Shown here: one piece after another, positions 43,441-52,592 of the stretch
How positions within the stretch are numbered: position 1 is the stretch's first letter
Layout of the letters: every line of letters begins with the position of its first letter
Program-made: the position numbers and the translations under genes
Assembly: GCA_045113275.1 (NCBI GenBank)
Contig: JBGUIU010000243.1
Span: 1 to 64,000, forward strand
DNA length: 64,000 nt
Direction: 5' to 3'
Source of the DNA: UBA1181 sp045113275
Lineage (GTDB): Bacteria; Bacteroidota; Bacteroidia; Bacteroidales; Paludibacteraceae
Notes under the pieces: model-generated
Told to the model about the DNA's origin: nothing
The model's database searches: none
What the model saw: only the letters and a program-made list of their open reading frames with translations

Positions 43441-43986
43441 ATGGTTAAATTAGCGGAATTATTCAAGATATTTTTTCAAATAGGTGCCTTCACATTAGGA
43501 GGTGGATATGCGATGTTGTCGATGGTGGAGATCTCCATTGTGGAGAAAAAACGCTATTTGACAAAAGATGAGTTTTGGGATTTGATCGCTGTGGTTCAAA
43601 CCTTGCCGGGCGTCTTTGCCGTAAATACAGCTTTGTATGTTGGCTATAAGCTCAGAGGTAAGTCGGGGGCTTTTTGTTCGGCAGTGGGTGCGGCGTTACC
43701 ATCGTTTATGGCGATTATATTGATTGCTATCTTTTTTAAGGAGATAAAAGATAATCAGGTTGTCGAAAGTGCATTCAGAGGTATTCGTCCCTGCGTCGTT
43801 GCATTGATTTTAGTGCCAGCGGTGAAGTTAATGAAACAAACGTGTTCGTTGAAAACAATATGGATTCCTCTGTCTGTGGCATTCGTGATTTGGATGTTTA
43901 AGGTGTCGCCAATCTTGATTGTCATGATGGTGTTCCTTTTCGTGTTTGTTCAAATGGCTGTAACTTACTTTAAAATAAGAAAATAA
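43441..43986 (+). CDS. Chromate transporter, N-terminal half (CHR domain)
   Basis: 181 residues, about five membrane segments. FQIGAFTLGGGYAMLSMVE near the start and LPGVFAVNTALYVGYKLRG are the CHR-domain motifs. ChrA proteins in Proteobacteria have two CHR domains in one chain; here each domain is a separate gene, the short-chain pair type. The real substrate may be another anion. It pairs with the gene starting 2 bases after its stop. Confidence 0.92.
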   Translation: MVKLAELFKIFFQIGAFTLGGGYAMLSMVEISIVEKKRYLTKDEFWDLIAVVQTLPGVFAVNTALYVGYKLRGKSGAFCSAVGAALPSFMAIILIAIFFKEIKDNQVVESAFRGIRPCVVALILVPAVKLMKQTCSLKTIWIPLSVAFVIWMFKVSPILIVMMVFLFVFVQMAVTYFKIRK

Positions 43987-43988
43987 AT

Positions 43989-44531
43989 ATGATTTATTTG
44001 AAGTTGTTATATGTATTCCTGAAAATTGGATTGATGGGGTTCGGTGGTGGATATGCCATGCTCTCCTTGATTCAATTTGAAACGGTGGACCATTTCGGTT
44101 GGCTTACCTTGATGGAGTATTCTGATATGTTGGCTATTTCGCAGATGACGCCAGGCCCTGTTTCGATAAATATGGCGACATATGTTGGCTATACGTTGGC
44201 GGGTTTGCCGGGTGCAGTCGTGGCGACTGTTTCGCTTTGCCTTCCTTCTGTTGCACTGATGTTTTTGGTGATCCGTTTTTTGATGGGGAACAAAGATAAT
44301 AAGTTTGTCAAGTATGCAATGGCAGGCTTGCGACCTGTTTTGGGAGGTCTAATCTTGGCGGCTGCTTTGATGTTGTTGAACAGAGAAAGCTTTGTGGACT
44401 TTGGAGTGGGAAACTACAATATATCTGTATTGATATTCGTCGCTAGTTTCGTGGCATTGTATTATTTCAAGATAAATCCTATGTTGCTGATTGCACTGTC
44501 TGGCATAATCGGCGTTGTGGCAATGGCATAA
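43989..44531 (+). CDS. Chromate transporter, C-terminal half (CHR domain)
   Basis: 180 residues, about five membrane segments. FLKIGLMGFGGGYAMLSLIQ and MTPGPVSINMATYVGYTLAG match the CHR motifs of the first gene, so the two likely act as a heterodimer in the inner membrane. The start is 2 bases after the previous stop, so translation is probably coupled. Convergent with the queA-type gene, with 15 bases between. Confidence 0.92.
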   Translation: MIYLKLLYVFLKIGLMGFGGGYAMLSLIQFETVDHFGWLTLMEYSDMLAISQMTPGPVSINMATYVGYTLAGLPGAVVATVSLCLPSVALMFLVIRFLMGNKDNKFVKYAMAGLRPVLGGLILAAALMLLNRESFVDFGVGNYNISVLIFVASFVALYYFKINPMLLIALSGIIGVVAMA

Positions 44532-44546
44532 AACAATCTTAGTGGA

Positions 44547-45761
44547 TCACGGGATAAGCAATGAACTGTCACCGTAGCTTAAGAATCGGAAATCGTTGCT
44601 TAATGCATAGTTGTATATCTCTTTCCATGCATCACCTACAAATGCAGAGATGAGAAGCAAGAGTGTGCTTTGTGGTTGATGAAAATTGGTGATGATAGCC
44701 TTGACTAGGTGGAATGTGTAACCGGGAACAATGATGATTTGTGTACTGGCACTGATGTTCTCCAAATCATGCTTCTCCATATAACGAAGGATCGCTTCTA
44801 AACTTTCTTGCGTACTATATTGATACCCTTTTTCGTAAGGCATCCATTGCGGAACAGAAATCTCAGTTTCGGGTATATCGCTGTTTTCAATAATCTGACA
44901 ACCAATGTAATATAGACTCTCTAATGTTCGAACAGACGTGGTTCCTACGGCAACTACTTTGCCTGCTTTGTAAATCTTTTCAATGATCTGTTTCTTGACG
45001 GAGATCCATTCTGCATGCATTTTATGCTCTCCGATGGTGTTGGATTTGACAGGTTGAAAGGTGCCGGCTCCAACATGTAGGGTTACCTCTTCGTGTTCGA
45101 TGCCTTTCTGCTGAAGAGCCTCAAACACTTCTGGTGTGAAATGTAGTCCTGCAGTAGGGGCAGCAACGGAACCTTTGATCTTAGAGTAAACGGTTTGATA
45201 TGTGATTTTGTCACGATCGATTGTCTCTCTGTGTAAGTAAGGCGGAATAGGAAGGATGCCAAACGCATCAAGGATCGATGCAAAATTGATGTCTGCGTTG
45301 TCCCAGAAGAAACGAACAATATAGGCATTTCCACAGGCTTCTCTTTTTTCTGCTTTGAAAAGGATTTCCTTTCCGTTGATGTTTACGGATTTTGACAGAA
45401 AGCCACTTTTCCATTTGCTTGCATTGCCCACCATGCATTTCCATACACATTCTTTTGTGGCTTGAAATGTGAGGATATAGTCGTTGGGTTCTACTGGTTC
45501 AAGACAAAAGATCTCGATATGGGCGCCAGTCTCTTTCTGAAAAAGAAGTCGAGCTTGAATTACACGAGTGTTATTGCAAATTAATAAATCACCAGCGTTT
45601 AGGTAATCGGGAAGATATTTGAATGTTGAGTGTGCTATCTTGCCATGTTGATAGAGTAATAGTTTTGACTCGTCTCTTTTCTCAATGGGGAACTTAGCTA
45701 TTCGCTCGTCTGGAAGATTATAATTGAAATCTTCTATGGTGATATCTTGTGGATTCTGCAT
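44547..45761 (-). CDS. queA: S-adenosylmethionine:tRNA ribosyltransferase-isomerase family (long QueA paralogue)
   Basis: 404 residues. The start IEDFNYNLPDERIAKFPIEKRDESKLL, the GDLLICNNTRVIQARL segment, and the GSVAAPTAGLHFTPEVFEAL, EEVTLHVGAGTFQPV block identify the QueA fold, which transfers ribose from SAM to preQ1 in tRNA to form epoxyqueuosine. Standard QueA is about 350 residues; this one has extra length between about 120 and 170, and I recall Bacteroidetes carrying both forms, so it may be a paralogue with altered role. Own -7 element TACTTTTG at 45782-45789. Confidence 0.9.
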   Translation of the reverse strand: MQNPQDITIEDFNYNLPDERIAKFPIEKRDESKLLLYQHGKIAHSTFKYLPDYLNAGDLLICNNTRVIQARLLFQKETGAHIEIFCLEPVEPNDYILTFQATKECVWKCMVGNASKWKSGFLSKSVNINGKEILFKAEKREACGNAYIVRFFWDNADINFASILDAFGILPIPPYLHRETIDRDKITYQTVYSKIKGSVAAPTAGLHFTPEVFEALQQKGIEHEEVTLHVGAGTFQPVKSNTIGEHKMHAEWISVKKQIIEKIYKAGKVVAVGTTSVRTLESLYYIGCQIIENSDIPETEISVPQWMPYEKGYQYSTQESLEAILRYMEKHDLENISASTQIIIVPGYTFHLVKAIITNFHQPQSTLLLLISAFVGDAWKEIYNYALSNDFRFLSYGDSSLLIP

Positions 45762-45781
45762 GATTTAAAAATTTTACAATG

Positions 45782-45789
45782 CAAAAGTA
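45782..45789 (-). promoter_or_regulatory. -7 element of queA-type gene
   Basis: TACTTTTG on the minus strand, 20 bases upstream of the start at 45761. Confidence 0.55.
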
Positions 45790-45845
45790 CTTAAAAAATG
45801 TGTTATGGATGATTAGAGAAGGGTGATTTATTCTAATAATATTCT

Positions 45846-45853
45846 TAATTTTG
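45846..45853 (+). promoter_or_regulatory. -7 element of DUF2027-Smr gene
   Basis: TAATTTTG, 74 bases upstream of the ATG at 45928. Confidence 0.45.
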
Positions 45854-45927
45854 TGGCACGGATGTATTCTATATATGTGTAGTGTATAGAATCAGAAATG
45901 ATAAATAGGAATTAAATGTGTTCGTAT

Positions 45928-46977
45928 ATGGTGAAAGTTGGCGATAGAGTACGTTTCTTGAATGCAATAGGCGGGGGCGTAGTAAGTAAAATAATCAATA
46001 GAGAAATGGTGATGGTAACAGATGAGGATGGCTTTGATGTTCCAACACTGGTACGTGAATGTGTTGTGGTGGAGACAGATACAACGATACATACACAAGA
46101 GAAGAAGAAGGAGAAAGAGATCGAAACATTGGATGACTTTATTGAAAAAGAAACGAATGATACTCTCTCTTATAAGCCACAAGAGGAAACACCAGAAGGT
46201 GAAGTCATGAATGTCATGTTGGCATTCCTGCCGCAGAACGAAAAGATGCTTTCTTCTACGAACTTTGATGCATATCTGATCAATGACAGCAATTACTATT
46301 TAGCATATAATGTAGCCTCACTTATCGGTACAAAGTTTATATCGAAAGCTGTTGGTTTTATTCAACCCAATACAAAGATCTTGTTGCAAGAAGTGGAACG
46401 TAATGATTTGAATGATTGGGAACAATTGCGTGTTCAGATCATGGCATTGAAGCAGAAACGCACCTATACATTGAAACCTGTTTATGATGTGCAACTTAAG
46501 CTGAATGCTGTGAAGTTCTATAAGCTCCATAGCTTTGTGGAAAATGATTATTTTGATGAGCAAGCATTGATTTTCCCTGTCGTTGAAAATGACCTTCCTT
46601 ATTCGATCGGCGTGACGGAGGATGATTTGGATCGAATCTTGCGACAGAAGGAAACAGTTTTCCCCGCAAAAATGTCAGTGAAAGGGAAAACTCCAGAATT
46701 GATTGTGAAGGATTTACATGCGAATCAGTTGATTGATAACACCCATGGACTTTCACCTAATGATATCTTTCAGTATCAGTTGGATACGTTTAATCAAATC
46801 ATGCAGGAGAATATAAAAAAGAAAGGACAGAAGATTGTCTTCATTCATGGCAAAGGGAATGGCGTGTTACGTAAGGAACTTTTGAAACAATTAAAAACTA
46901 AATATCCTACTTGTTATGTTCAGGATGCTTCATTCCAAGAATATGGATATGGTGCATCTATGGTTACAATTCGATAA
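45928..46977 (+). CDS. DUF2027/Smr-domain protein
   Basis: 349 residues from the ATG at 45928 (an ATG at 45916 adds four residues). The N-terminal small barrel (VGDRVRFLNAIGGGVVSKI) and acidic linker precede the DUF2027 core (about 100-260, NYYLAYNVASLIGTKFISKAVG). The C-terminal 90 residues are an Smr domain (DLHANQLIDNTHGLSP, IVFIHGKGNGVLRKEL). Smr domains cut or nick nucleic acid, or act in ribosome rescue in other bacteria; here the role is unknown. Followed by a 43-residue gene. Confidence 0.9.
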   Translation: MVKVGDRVRFLNAIGGGVVSKIINREMVMVTDEDGFDVPTLVRECVVVETDTTIHTQEKKKEKEIETLDDFIEKETNDTLSYKPQEETPEGEVMNVMLAFLPQNEKMLSSTNFDAYLINDSNYYLAYNVASLIGTKFISKAVGFIQPNTKILLQEVERNDLNDWEQLRVQIMALKQKRTYTLKPVYDVQLKLNAVKFYKLHSFVENDYFDEQALIFPVVENDLPYSIGVTEDDLDRILRQKETVFPAKMSVKGKTPELIVKDLHANQLIDNTHGLSPNDIFQYQLDTFNQIMQENIKKKGQKIVFIHGKGNGVLRKELLKQLKTKYPTCYVQDASFQEYGYGASMVTIR

Positions 46978-46990
46978 ATATAGTTGTCGT

Positions 46991-47122
46991 ATGGCTGATA
47001 ATTTTTTAGAGAGACATCAGGAAGAATATGAAGCGAAAAAGAAGGCTTGGGAGAAGAAAAAGTACATTTTGAAACTTAAAGCGCTAAATCAAAAGTCTCG
47101 CCAAGAAAAAAAACAGGCATGA
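46991..47122 (+). CDS. 43-residue charged small protein
   Basis: 43 residues from the ATG at 46991: MADNFLERHQEEYEAKKKAW, then a lysine-rich helical tail. It lies 13 bases after the Smr gene stop and is probably cotranscribed. Small proteins beginning MADNFLE are, as I recall, conserved in Bacteroidales and often mislabelled dehydrogenases. A coiled-coil or nucleic-acid-binding role would fit the charge, but this is only a guess. Confidence 0.7.
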   Translation: MADNFLERHQEEYEAKKKAWEKKKYILKLKALNQKSRQEKKQA

Positions 47123-47252
47123 TTTCTTGAATGGATTGAACTTGGTATGGATTGAACTGCCAGTTTGTCAATAAATTATTCATTTATAATTTATTATGAT
47201 TCCGTTTTGTCAGTGCGGAGAATAATATGTTTGATTTTATGGTCTTTTTTCG

Positions 47253-47260
47253 TACCTTTG
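47253..47260 (+). promoter_or_regulatory. -7 element of M23 peptidase gene
   Basis: TACCTTTG, 39 bases upstream of the ATG at 47300. Confidence 0.65.
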
Positions 47261-47299
47261 CACGGTTGTGAAATTTTGATTATTTGTTTATAAAATAGG

Positions 47300-48208
47300 A
47301 TGATGAAACGATTGAAGTTGTTTTTTGCTGTGTGTGTATCTGCAATTTCCTTATTTGCACAGGATGATGTAGCCACAGAACCTAGTTCTACCTCGGAAGA
47401 TGACGTGTTGGATGAAGACGTGTCATCGTTGGATATGGATTCAGCTGGAGTGAAAAGTTATACCTCATTAAGTCTTCCAGTTGATTCTTTGAAGGATAGT
47501 GTCCTTGTTAGTTTATATAGAAACGGGTGGGATAGTACTCGTGTGAATCCGTATCGTTTCCCAATTGATTCTATAAAGGATACATTCGTAGTGGATTGTC
47601 GTGGCTTTTATCCGCCTAATATCAATGTGGTGACTTCTGAGTGTGGTGAACGCTGGGGCCGATTCCATGCGGGTACGGACATGCGATTGGCAATTGGTGA
47701 TTCTGTTCATGCTGCGTTTTACGGCAAGGTGCGTATAGCACGGGTCGGTTCAAAGAAGAAAGGTTATGGTTACTTTGTTTTGTTACAACATGCAAATGGG
47801 TTGGAGACTTTGTACGGCCATTTGTCAAAAGTGTTGGTTTCTACAAATCAAGATGTGAAGGCTGGTGATGTTATTGGTTTGGGCGGTAACACAGGTCGTT
47901 CAACGGGACCTCATCTTCATTTTGAATTCCGCTTTTTAGGTAATCCTATCAATGCTAGAAACTTATTGGAGATCACGCCTGATACGATGTATATGAAGTC
48001 GGATACATATACAATCAGTAAGAAAGGATCATTCAAGGAGTTTTATGCTTATCTGCATAGTCCTGCTCAATATTATAAAATACGTCAGGGGGATAATTTA
48101 GGTAAGATCGCAAGAAAGTATCATACGACTGTCGCTAAATTATGTAAATTGAACCGTATAAAGAGCACCACCATCTTGCGTGTGGGACGAAAGATCCGTG
48201 TTCGATAA
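47300..48208 (+). CDS. M23 metallopeptidase with C-terminal LysM
   Basis: 302 residues, signal peptide (LKLFFAVCVSAISLFAQ). An acidic linker (about 22-60) is followed by the M23/LytM fold: FHAGTDMRL (H123, D127) and GPHLHFEF (H205, H207), the zinc and catalytic residues. A LysM domain (about 255-302, IRQGDNLGKIARKYHTTVAKLCKLN) binds peptidoglycan. It would cleave peptide cross-links during growth or division. The start could be either of two adjacent ATG codons (47300, 47303). Convergent with malQ, 25 bases apart. Confidence 0.94.
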   Translation: MMKRLKLFFAVCVSAISLFAQDDVATEPSSTSEDDVLDEDVSSLDMDSAGVKSYTSLSLPVDSLKDSVLVSLYRNGWDSTRVNPYRFPIDSIKDTFVVDCRGFYPPNINVVTSECGERWGRFHAGTDMRLAIGDSVHAAFYGKVRIARVGSKKKGYGYFVLLQHANGLETLYGHLSKVLVSTNQDVKAGDVIGLGGNTGRSTGPHLHFEFRFLGNPINARNLLEITPDTMYMKSDTYTISKKGSFKEFYAYLHSPAQYYKIRQGDNLGKIARKYHTTVAKLCKLNRIKSTTILRVGRKIRVR

Positions 48209-48233
48209 TTTTTTTGATTGATTTCCGTATTTA

Positions 48234-50897
48234 TCAGCGGTTGCTTTTTAAAATCATGTGACGAATACGTTCGTTGAACTCCTCTTTTTTCATTAAATCT
48301 TCAAGAGAGATGTGCATCCTGTATTTCCAATAGTTATTGGGATTACTAGGGTCGTTGATGCGTTCTTTGTATGTCTCATCCCATCGTATGTTTCCATCGG
48401 TTGCCATCCAGTCTTGAATGGGTAAAATCACCCAGATAGCTGGCGCGTTTAGATGATTCTCTATGATCTGTTGACAAATCCAAGGTTCACAGAAGAGAGG
48501 CGCTTTCCCATATTGATGAAGTTCATTGCTGAAATAGCGTTGTGTGCTTTCTGGGTCTTCTTCCCACCATTGACGCATGGTACTCATGTCGTGTGTTGAT
48601 GTGGTGCAGACTGATTCTCTAGGAATATGACTTAAACAACCGAACTCAACGAACATCTCTTTCGGCATTCGTTGTATCTCCAGACTTAATATTTCTAATT
48701 CTTGCATCACAGAAGGTACACATTGAGGAACCATACCTAAATCTTCTCCACAAACCATCATGTTTGTTGATTCGATAAGAGGCGTCAGCTTCTTCATTGC
48801 TTCTGCTTTCCAAAATTCATTATGTCTATGATAGTAAAAATCTTCGTATATCTCCTTCATCGCTTTTTGCAATGCTGGATTTAGTGTTGCATAGGCGTAA
48901 CTCTGTTCTATACTGATCCTTGGGTGGTATTTCCCTTTCTCTTTGTAATCTTCAATGAACAACACCTGACAACATAGATAATATAATCCAGTTTTCAATG
49001 CTTGATGTTCTGCGGAATCATCAATTGCTTTGTCAATCTTTTCGTGTGTGTTGAAATCCTTTTTTAGACGGTATGTATCACTATCTGTCTGCTCAAGGTA
49101 TTTATCTTTGACGATTGATTTATTCTCTCCAAAGATTTTTGTCAGCACCTCCTCGTTAATGATAGGTTGGGTGAGTTTATCTTTGTCGAATGGTATATTG
49201 AAGGATTCAATTTCTTCTTTTGAAAGAGGCAACGCAGGAGAAAATTGTCCGAGTAATCCCATCTTTGCTGTTGTGGGAGTGCGGAAAATGCGGAAGAAAC
49301 CTAGTATATGATCGATTCTATATGCATCGAAATAGCAAGAAAGACTCTGAAATCTTTTCTTCCACCATGCATAATGATCTTTTGCCATCTCGTCCCAGTT
49401 GTATATAGGGAATCCCCAGATCTGTCCTGTCTTTGAGAAATAATCGGGTGGTGCACCAGCACTTCCTTCACGATCGAATAGTGTTGGGTTCATCCATACA
49501 TCGACACTGTTTCGGTTAACACCGATAGGAATATCTCCTTTTAGTGCAATTCCTTTGGCGTGTGCGTATTGCACGGCATTGCATAGTTGTCTGTGAAGAT
49601 GATATTGCACAAAAAAATGGATGGCTACATCGTCGTACTCTTTGTTTTCTTTGGGATCGCAATAGGAATCGATTCGTGAAGTGTTGTATTTCCCATCTTT
49701 TCCCCATTGACAGAATTCTGATGTGCCATGTTTGTATCGTAGGTAACTGAAGACAGCGTATGCTTTCAGCCAGGATTGGTTCTCTTTGAAAAAGAGCTTG
49801 AATTCAGGAGAATTGAATGTCTCTTCTCCGTACTGCTTGTATTGTTCGTGTATGAAACGCCACTTGTGTAGGTTGACAGCCTCATAATCCACGTCAACCT
49901 CATCGTTCAGTTTCTTTTGCAGTGCTTTGTATTCTTTGCTGTTTTTCAAGGCTCCTATCTCTTCTATGTTCAGATACATAGGATGGAGAGCATATACAGA
50001 GATGGCACTATAGGGATAAGAATCTCTCCAATTGCCCATGACGGTGGTGTCGTTGATGGGTAGTGTTTGGATGATTCGTTGTCCGGTCATGGCTGCCCAG
50101 TCTGCCAATAGTTTTATATCATTGAATTCTCCGCATCCAAAACTTTTTTTCGTCCGGATAGAGAAAACAGGAATAGCCGTTCCTGCCCCCTTAAAATCTG
50201 GCAGGTTGAATTTAGGACAAGGGTCATTGACAATGATAAGATCTATGGCTGGCGTTAAAATAGAAGGTAACTGATGGTTATAACCTTCTTCCCAGCATAT
50301 AATAGCGTTTTGTTTTGGATCTGTAATGACGTACTTGTATTCTAAAGGGAAGGATAGCTTATTTGCATCCAGTGTCTTTTTGAAATGAGGATACGAAAGA
50401 GCATCCATCTCTTTTGTGTCGCTTTCTGTCCATGTTCCCAGTGCGGAACAATTCCCTATAATTGATAGTCTGTGATTGAAGTTCACATTGGTTGACCATG
50501 TTTTGAAAACAATAGGGACTTTTATGTTTCGGCTCTTTTTTGTTTCAATTTCATGTCGCCGAATCACCTTGGAAAAAACAGCCGATTGAAAGATCCGAGA
50601 TGGAGTGGCATTTGACACGATATTGTCGTAAATGAGAATCGTTTTGTACTCTTTGGATAGGGGACCAAACTCATGAGAAAATTTCTCTTCGCTTAGTATG
50701 ATGTGTTTATCCTTTTGAATATAAAAACTGTAATGGAAGTTTTTTTCTTCTGTGTAAAAGGAGATACGCCATCCGTTTTCCGTGTATTCAAGAGGTAAGC
50801 CTGCCTCACCTTTGCCATGAAGCGCTTTGATGTCCCCCTGAATGAAAATCTCTTCTCCAAAGGATGTCTGATGACGTAAGTACAGCGTTATTTTCAT
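48234..50897 (-). CDS. malQ: 4-alpha-glucanotransferase with two N-terminal CBM20-like modules
   Basis: 887 residues. Two starch-binding modules lie at about 1-110 (LRHQTSFGEEIFIQGDI) and 120-230 (IVFKTWSTNVNFNHRLSIIGN). The GH77 catalytic barrel follows with YRIDHILGFFRIF, VCGEDLGMVP and TSTHDMSTMRQWW (catalytic Asp and Glu regions). This large DPE2-like form moves glucan chains between maltodextrins or glycogen. Last gene of the long minus-strand operon, 11 bases after the preceding stop, although its function (glycogen or maltose use) is unlike its neighbours'. Confidence 0.95.
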   Translation of the reverse strand: MKITLYLRHQTSFGEEIFIQGDIKALHGKGEAGLPLEYTENGWRISFYTEEKNFHYSFYIQKDKHIILSEEKFSHEFGPLSKEYKTILIYDNIVSNATPSRIFQSAVFSKVIRRHEIETKKSRNIKVPIVFKTWSTNVNFNHRLSIIGNCSALGTWTESDTKEMDALSYPHFKKTLDANKLSFPLEYKYVITDPKQNAIICWEEGYNHQLPSILTPAIDLIIVNDPCPKFNLPDFKGAGTAIPVFSIRTKKSFGCGEFNDIKLLADWAAMTGQRIIQTLPINDTTVMGNWRDSYPYSAISVYALHPMYLNIEEIGALKNSKEYKALQKKLNDEVDVDYEAVNLHKWRFIHEQYKQYGEETFNSPEFKLFFKENQSWLKAYAVFSYLRYKHGTSEFCQWGKDGKYNTSRIDSYCDPKENKEYDDVAIHFFVQYHLHRQLCNAVQYAHAKGIALKGDIPIGVNRNSVDVWMNPTLFDREGSAGAPPDYFSKTGQIWGFPIYNWDEMAKDHYAWWKKRFQSLSCYFDAYRIDHILGFFRIFRTPTTAKMGLLGQFSPALPLSKEEIESFNIPFDKDKLTQPIINEEVLTKIFGENKSIVKDKYLEQTDSDTYRLKKDFNTHEKIDKAIDDSAEHQALKTGLYYLCCQVLFIEDYKEKGKYHPRISIEQSYAYATLNPALQKAMKEIYEDFYYHRHNEFWKAEAMKKLTPLIESTNMMVCGEDLGMVPQCVPSVMQELEILSLEIQRMPKEMFVEFGCLSHIPRESVCTTSTHDMSTMRQWWEEDPESTQRYFSNELHQYGKAPLFCEPWICQQIIENHLNAPAIWVILPIQDWMATDGNIRWDETYKERINDPSNPNNYWKYRMHISLEDLMKKEEFNERIRHMILKSNR

Positions 50898-50908
50898 TTT
50901 CTGAATGT

Positions 50909-51607
50909 TTATTTTGGAATTTCTTCCCCTTTTCTATAGTAATAGATTAATCCGTATTCTCGACAACTATTAAGCTTGTCTTGAGGAGAAAGAGCCTCAT
51001 ATTTCTTTTCTACTTCATTCCAAATGTTGACAATAAGTTTGTCAACTTCATCGTTGAGGCTTGTAATATTTTCAATGCTTCTATATGTGTTGTTTTGTAA
51101 TATCTTCTGGTTATTGTAGTTCTCCAAGAAAATATCGTAGTGGACTCTCACCTTGGCGATAGCTGGATTATAGATGGGGGTTCCACCTTTGGATAATCGT
51201 TTTTGTTCGCCTTCGATAATTCGTTTTCCCCATTCGATAAGGCCATCATCGGTATTGAGGTCGGGAACGGTGTAGTTGTCGGGGTCAAGTCCATATAGTT
51301 CTTTATACTCGGCTTTGATCTCGTTACGTTGTACACACATATTGAGGACTTGTATGAAATGAGAGACATAAAGTCTAGCGATTTTAGCTTCTTCTTGAAG
51401 CTTCTTGCTGGCTTTGAACTGCGTATCACTGCATTGTCTTCCTTCTTGCATGGCACGCTCATAACGAGCTAATAGCACTTTAGCTTCCTCCCAGTGCTTG
51501 TAGGAAAAGGCGAGGTCGTACATGTCAACGAAGTCACCCATGTTAACTGCAGTCTGAAGGGAACGCAATCTTGCTTGATTTGTATTAGGTAATCTTCTAT
51601 ACGGCAT
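50909..51607 (-). CDS. Conserved Bacteroidetes hypothetical protein
   Basis: 232 residues, soluble, mostly helical, no signal peptide. Features: MPYRRLPNTNQARLRSLQTAV at the start and TPIYNPAIAKVRVHYDIFLENYN near the middle. I recall homologues across Bacteroidetes of similar length, without function. It lies 11 bases after the polyprenyl synthase and 11 bases before malQ, so it is cotranscribed with both. Confidence 0.7.
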   Translation of the reverse strand: MPYRRLPNTNQARLRSLQTAVNMGDFVDMYDLAFSYKHWEEAKVLLARYERAMQEGRQCSDTQFKASKKLQEEAKIARLYVSHFIQVLNMCVQRNEIKAEYKELYGLDPDNYTVPDLNTDDGLIEWGKRIIEGEQKRLSKGGTPIYNPAIAKVRVHYDIFLENYNNQKILQNNTYRSIENITSLNDEVDKLIVNIWNEVEKKYEALSPQDKLNSCREYGLIYYYRKGEEIPK

Positions 51608-51618
51608 TTTCTTATATC

Positions 51619-52590
51619 TTAACTGATTCTGTACATTAAATGTTTAGCCAATTGATAGAAGCTCTCTTTCTCAGATTCGCTTCTGTTGATTTTGCGTAAA
51701 GCCTCTAACGCATTATCGTAATACTCCGTCATCTTACTCTCTGTAAGTTGTCGAAGGTGTAGCTTGTTATATATCTGAGTGACTGCCTCAATTTTTTCAG
51801 AACGGTTGAATTCTTTTTTGTTGATCCATTTTAGCAGTTCCTCATGGTCATTGTCTTTTGCTTGGTTTAAAGCATTAATCAGTAAGAATGTTTTCTTGTT
51901 GCAACAAATATCTCCTCCGATTTCTTTTCCGAAATCTTTTGTGTCCCCATAAACATCTAGTAAATCATCCTTCAATTGAAATGCTATGCCTATGCCTATA
52001 CCAAATTCATATAGATATTGAGCGTCTTTTTCATCAGCGCCACCACAGAGCGCACCAATCTTTAGACTGGCAGCTAAGAGAACGGCGGTCTTGAGACGAA
52101 TCATTTCAAGGTACTCGTTGACTGTTACATCCATACGATCTTCGAAATCCATGTCGTATTGTTGTCCATCACATACTTCAGCCGCTGTTTTGGAAAATAA
52201 TTTGAGGATGGAAGGGTAGGATTGAGCATCACACTGTTCCAGAAGTTGATAAGCTTTGATAAGCATTGCATCACCAGACAGAATAGCTGTGTTATCGTTC
52301 CATTTGACGTGAACGGTAGGTTGGTTCCTTCGCATCTCTGCACGATCCATGATATCATCATGGAGAAGTGTGAAGTTATGAAAGACTTCCAGCGCCAATG
52401 CTGGTTTCATTGCTTTGGTTGCATCGCCACAAAAAAGTTGGCAAGCCATAAGCGCGGTCACAGGTCTGATTCTCTTGCCACCTAGTGATAGTACGTACGC
52501 AATAGGGGAATATAGATTTTTAGGATCGATATTCCAGTTTAAGTTTTTTAGCTCTTGTTCAAACAGAGCTTGTAATTCTTTCGTTTCCAT
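51619..52590 (-). CDS. Polyprenyl diphosphate synthase family protein
   Basis: 323 residues. First aspartate-rich motif LLHDDIMDRAEMRRNQPT (DDxxD) and second FQLKDDLLDVYGD, both intact, with GGKRIRP for substrate binding. It condenses isopentenyl diphosphate with an allylic primer to make a long or medium isoprenoid chain, probably for quinones or lipid carriers; chain length cannot be read reliably. It starts 2 bases after trmB ends. Confidence 0.95.
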   Translation of the reverse strand: METKELQALFEQELKNLNWNIDPKNLYSPIAYVLSLGGKRIRPVTALMACQLFCGDATKAMKPALALEVFHNFTLLHDDIMDRAEMRRNQPTVHVKWNDNTAILSGDAMLIKAYQLLEQCDAQSYPSILKLFSKTAAEVCDGQQYDMDFEDRMDVTVNEYLEMIRLKTAVLLAASLKIGALCGGADEKDAQYLYEFGIGIGIAFQLKDDLLDVYGDTKDFGKEIGGDICCNKKTFLLINALNQAKDNDHEELLKWINKKEFNRSEKIEAVTQIYNKLHLRQLTESKMTEYYDNALEALRKINRSESEKESFYQLAKHLMYRIS

Positions 52591-52592
52591 AA

